6,838 nt of DNA from JAAYZK01 sp964535025. GTDB lineage: Bacteria > Planctomycetota > Phycisphaerae > SM23-33 > FEN-1343. The stretch's first letter is position 1; each line of letters opens with the position of its first letter. A model generated the notes under the pieces. The model saw only the letters and a list, made by a program, of their open reading frames with translations, ran no database searches and was not told the origin of the DNA. A program made the position numbers and the translations under genes. Where the stretch lies: assembly GCA_964535025.1 (NCBI GenBank), contig CAZHRW010000025.1:1-6838 (forward strand), written 5' to 3'. Below are positions 4,810 to 6,838 of this stretch, piece after piece.

Positions 4810-5973
4810 CTACGCGCGGAGCGTGTAGGTCGCCTCCAGCGCATCGAGCGTAGCGCGGATCGTCTCCACGACGCTCGGGTCGGCCTTGAGGACGGCGGGC
4901 TTGACCTCCTTGGCGGTGAAGGTGATCTGGTAGCCCCCGTCGGGCTGATCGACCTGGATCGCGATGTCCTTGGACAACGGGAACTCCCGGTGCGAAGCGA
5001 ACTTGTGGAATACCGCCCGCCGGTCGGTGATCACCAGCCCTCCCAGGCCCGACTCGGCCTTGGCGAAGTCGGCATCCCGCAGGTAGCAGACGAACCGCTC
5101 GCCCTCGACGGCCCGGAACCACTTGTCGATGCGGTTGCGGACCGCCAGCGGCAGGGCGGTCCACGAGTCGGCCTGGCCGCTTTGGATCTCCTCGTGGAGC
5201 CGCTGGAAGTCCCCGTGGTTTCGCCCGAGGTTCCGCGCGAGGAACTGGGCGGCGCGCTTCAGCGAGGAGATCCCGATCTCGCAGACCGCGTTGCCCTCGA
5301 GGTCCTGGCGGACGTGCGTCATGATCGCCCCGACCGGCGAGCAGCGGCCGCAGATGTAGTACGGGAACGGTAAGCTGTACGGGCTTGGGATGTTAGGCTG
5401 CACCGGCAGCGCCGCCAGCAGCTTGTCGTCGGGCAGATCGATCAGGGCCTCCGCCCCCACCGTCGAGGGCACCGGCTTGTCGTCGTCGCGCCGCTGTGAG
5501 CGGTCGGCCGAGGTGTAAATGCTCTGCCACCGCACCAGGTGCACACGCAGGTTCCGCTTCGAGCCGCACCCCAGGCAGCAGCGCGGCATGGAGCTGCGGA
5601 AGGCCGGATCGAGCAGCAGCGACGGCGGAAACAGGACGAACGCCCCCAGCGCGTCGATGTGACTGAGACGCAGGGCCTGCTCGACAGCCGGGGCCTCTTC
5701 GGGCATCGGGGCGGGCGGCTCGGCGGACTTAGACGCCTGCGCCGCCGCGACTTGGCGCGGTTGGGCGACGGCGGCCGAACGCCGGGCGGCCTTGGGCGGC
5801 GCCTCGGCGGGGATGTCGTCGTTGAGCCAGCCCAGCACGGTGTCCTCGAGGTTGGGCCCCTTGATCACGAACTCGTGGCCGCACTTCCTGCATCGTGCGC
5901 GTTTGCCGAGGGACTCGGCGGGAACGCGAAAAGGTGCGTGACATGCGGGGCACTGGATCTGGATCGGACCCAT
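4810..5973 (-). CDS. MJ0042-type zinc-ribbon protein with second Cys cluster and PH-like C-terminus
   Basis: A 387-residue protein of unknown function. Domains seen in order: an N-terminal zinc ribbon with C8-x2-C11 and C28-x2-C31 (CPACHAPFRVP then CRKCGHEFVI), the pattern of the MJ0042 finger; an Ala/Pro/Glu-rich linker (about 52-98) that looks disordered; a central part with CCLGC (132-136) and CGRC (208-211), which could form a second metal site about 72 residues apart; and a C-terminal part (about 290-385) with GERFVCYLRDADF, GGLVITDRRAVFHKF and a final helix, which resembles bacterial PH-like domains. No signal peptide and no certain membrane helix. MJ0042 fingers are common at the N-terminus of planctomycete and myxobacterial proteins of varied function. 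The start is backed by a Shine-Dalgarno and promoter; the gene ends 70 bases from the convergent rex stop. A role in sensing or protein-protein contact is only a guess. Confidence 0.8.
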   Translation of the reverse strand: MGPIQIQCPACHAPFRVPAESLGKRARCRKCGHEFVIKGPNLEDTVLGWLNDDIPAEAPPKAARRSAAVAQPRQVAAAQASKSAEPPAPMPEEAPAVEQALRLSHIDALGAFVLFPPSLLLDPAFRSSMPRCCLGCGSKRNLRVHLVRWQSIYTSADRSQRRDDDKPVPSTVGAEALIDLPDDKLLAALPVQPNIPSPYSLPFPYYICGRCSPVGAIMTHVRQDLEGNAVCEIGISSLKRAAQFLARNLGRNHGDFQRLHEEIQSGQADSWTALPLAVRNRIDKWFRAVEGERFVCYLRDADFAKAESGLGGLVITDRRAVFHKFASHREFPLSKDIAIQVDQPDGGYQITFTAKEVKPAVLKADPSVVETIRATLDALEATYTLRA

Positions 5974-5980
5974 AACTGCA

Positions 5981-5987
5981 CTCCCTT
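5981..5987 (-). promoter_or_regulatory. Shine-Dalgarno of the zinc-ribbon gene
   Basis: AAGGGAG on the minus strand, seven bases before the ATG at 5971-5973. It confirms that the Cys-rich N-terminus is the true start. Confidence 0.65.
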
Positions 5988-6105
5988 CAGCGTTGACGAC
6001 CCATTGCGTGTGCCCGGGCGACGGCCCGCACGGCCGCCCGAGGCCGACGGTCGAGCGATACGGAGAGTTGCTGATCCGTCGTCTGCTTATCGGAAATGTT
6101 CCTTA

Positions 6106-6134
6106 ATTATAATGAACGGGCCCACAAAGAGCAA
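6106..6134 (-). promoter_or_regulatory. Promoter of the zinc-ribbon gene
   Basis: Reading the minus strand: TTGCTC (6129-6134), a 17-bp spacer, then a perfect TATAAT (6106-6111). Transcription would start near 6099, giving a leader of about 125 bases. It is the only clearly AT-rich spot in the gap between the two minus-strand genes. A TATAAT also reads on the plus strand (6108-6113), but without a good -35 or a gene behind it. Confidence 0.6.
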
Positions 6135-6187
6135 GGTTCTGCCCCCGCGGATTCCCCAAAACCCCGCCGGCCGCGGCGAAACCCCCC

Positions 6188-6221
6188 AAAAAAAAGGGCC
6201 GCCCTCCGAAGAGGACGGCCC
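6188..6221 (-). terminator. Strong intrinsic terminator after the PEP-CTERM gene
   Basis: On the minus strand GGGCCGTCCTC pairs with GAGGGCGGCCC across a TTCG loop: 11 pairs, one of them G-U, closed by the very stable C(UUCG)G tetraloop, and followed directly by eight T (6188-6195). It lies 30 bases past the stop at 6251-6253 and separates this gene from the downstream zinc-ribbon gene. On the plus strand the wobble becomes an A-C mismatch and the T-tract is on the wrong side, so it is one-directional. Confidence 0.93.
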
Positions 6222-6250
6222 GGATCAGCGTTTCAGGATCGCCGGGGCGG

Positions 6251-6838
6251 CTACCGGCGGCGGCGGAGCAGCGCCAGACCGCCGAGGCCCAGCAGGCTCA
6301 GCGTCGCCGGCTCGGGAATGGTCGTGAGCGTCAGGACCGGGCGGTTTTCGACCGTGCCGTTGTTCGCCGAGGCGACCGACCAGTAGCGGTAGTCGCTGGC
6401 GAGATCCTCGCGGCTGTTGAGCCGGAGGAAGGCGTAGTTGCTGCCGGCCGGGTCGTAAGCCGCGCTGTCGTAAAGGCTTTGCAGCCAGGCGCCCAGGGCC
6501 GCTTCGCCGGCGGCGTCGGTGTCGTGACGGCCGAGCTCACCCGGCGCGCCCTGGTTGAGCTGCTCGTCCTCGTAGACGATGTAAGGCGCAATGGCGGTCG
6601 CCGACGCGTCGCCGTCGTAGGGGCCCTTGTAGTAATCGGTGCCCAGGGCGTTCGACGCATCGCTCATCCGCACGCCGTACAGGTCCATGCCCTTTTCGAA
6701 CAGGGCCTTCCAGTTGTTCCCGCCGACGACGGAGAACGCCAGGTCGGCCGTATCGACGGTCTCGCCGGCCGGCAGGGCCGGCAACTCGAACACGAGCACG
6801 GCGACGGACCCCTGCGTGCTGCCCTGGCCGACCCGCAT
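6251..6838 (-). CDS. PEP-CTERM sorted exported protein, C-terminal part
   Basis: The last 195 residues of a gene whose start lies beyond the right edge; the Met at the edge need not be the start. The tail is typical PEP-CTERM: IPEPATLSLLGLGGLALLRRRR, with the PEP motif at 175-177 (counted from the edge), a short hydrophobic helix (179-191) and four terminal Arg. Such tails direct exported proteins to exosortase for cleavage and, often, glycosylation and surface attachment. The body begins VAVLVFELPALPAGETVDTADLAF and ends NRPVLTLTT, which resembles the jelly-roll DNRLRE or CBM96-like modules of secreted proteins; between them are many Tyr, Asp and Asn and no Cys. The signal peptide would be in the missing part. 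The tail call is firm, the body domain is tentative. No exosortase gene is in the window. Confidence 0.85.
   Translation of the reverse strand: MRVGQGSTQGSVAVLVFELPALPAGETVDTADLAFSVVGGNNWKALFEKGMDLYGVRMSDASNALGTDYYKGPYDGDASATAIAPYIVYEDEQLNQGAPGELGRHDTDAAGEAALGAWLQSLYDSAAYDPAGSNYAFLRLNSREDLASDYRYWSVASANNGTVENRPVLTLTTIPEPATLSLLGLGGLALLRRRR

Overview
The window looks like a chromosomal piece from a high-GC planctomycete, probably of the Phycisphaerae type. That is an inference from three things: a PEP-CTERM tail with a very short membrane helix followed by four arginines, an MJ0042-type zinc-ribbon protein with a long Ala/Pro linker, and a long intergenic region packed with degenerate short-period repeats. 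No rRNA, tRNA, CRISPR array, transposase or phage gene was seen.

Layout from left to right. (1) Positions 113-1087, minus: a cytoplasmic glycoside hydrolase of family 43 type. (2) Positions 1088-2389: about 1.3 kb without a convincing gene. It holds a six-unit 9-bp tandem array, a G-rich minus-strand segment, then an abrupt switch to AT-richer DNA carrying a six-unit 21-bp array, further 9-bp arrays, a 33-bp-spaced direct repeat inside an inverted repeat, and a 7-bp array. (3) Positions 2390-3859, minus: a GH130-family mannosyl-glycan phosphorylase-like enzyme with an N-terminal extension, probably made from a leaderless transcript. (4) Positions 3860-4115: a divergent promoter region. (5) Positions 4116-4739, plus: the NADH/NAD+ sensing repressor Rex, with a textbook -35/-10 promoter and a perfect Rex palindrome laid over its own start codon. 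(6) Positions 4810-5973, minus, convergent with rex: a zinc-ribbon protein with a second Cys cluster and a possible PH-like C-terminus, with its own promoter. (7) Positions 6188-6221: a strong intrinsic terminator. (8) Positions 6251-6838, minus: the C-terminal part of an exported PEP-CTERM protein that runs off the right edge.

The genes do not form one operon. The two sugar enzymes lack signal peptides and fit intracellular breakdown of oligosaccharides. Rex would couple its own synthesis to the redox state. The most interesting signals are the Rex operator that includes the rex initiation codon, the leaderless GH130 start, the noncanonical acid position in the GH43 protein, and the codon-phased repeat mosaic between 1429 and 2378.
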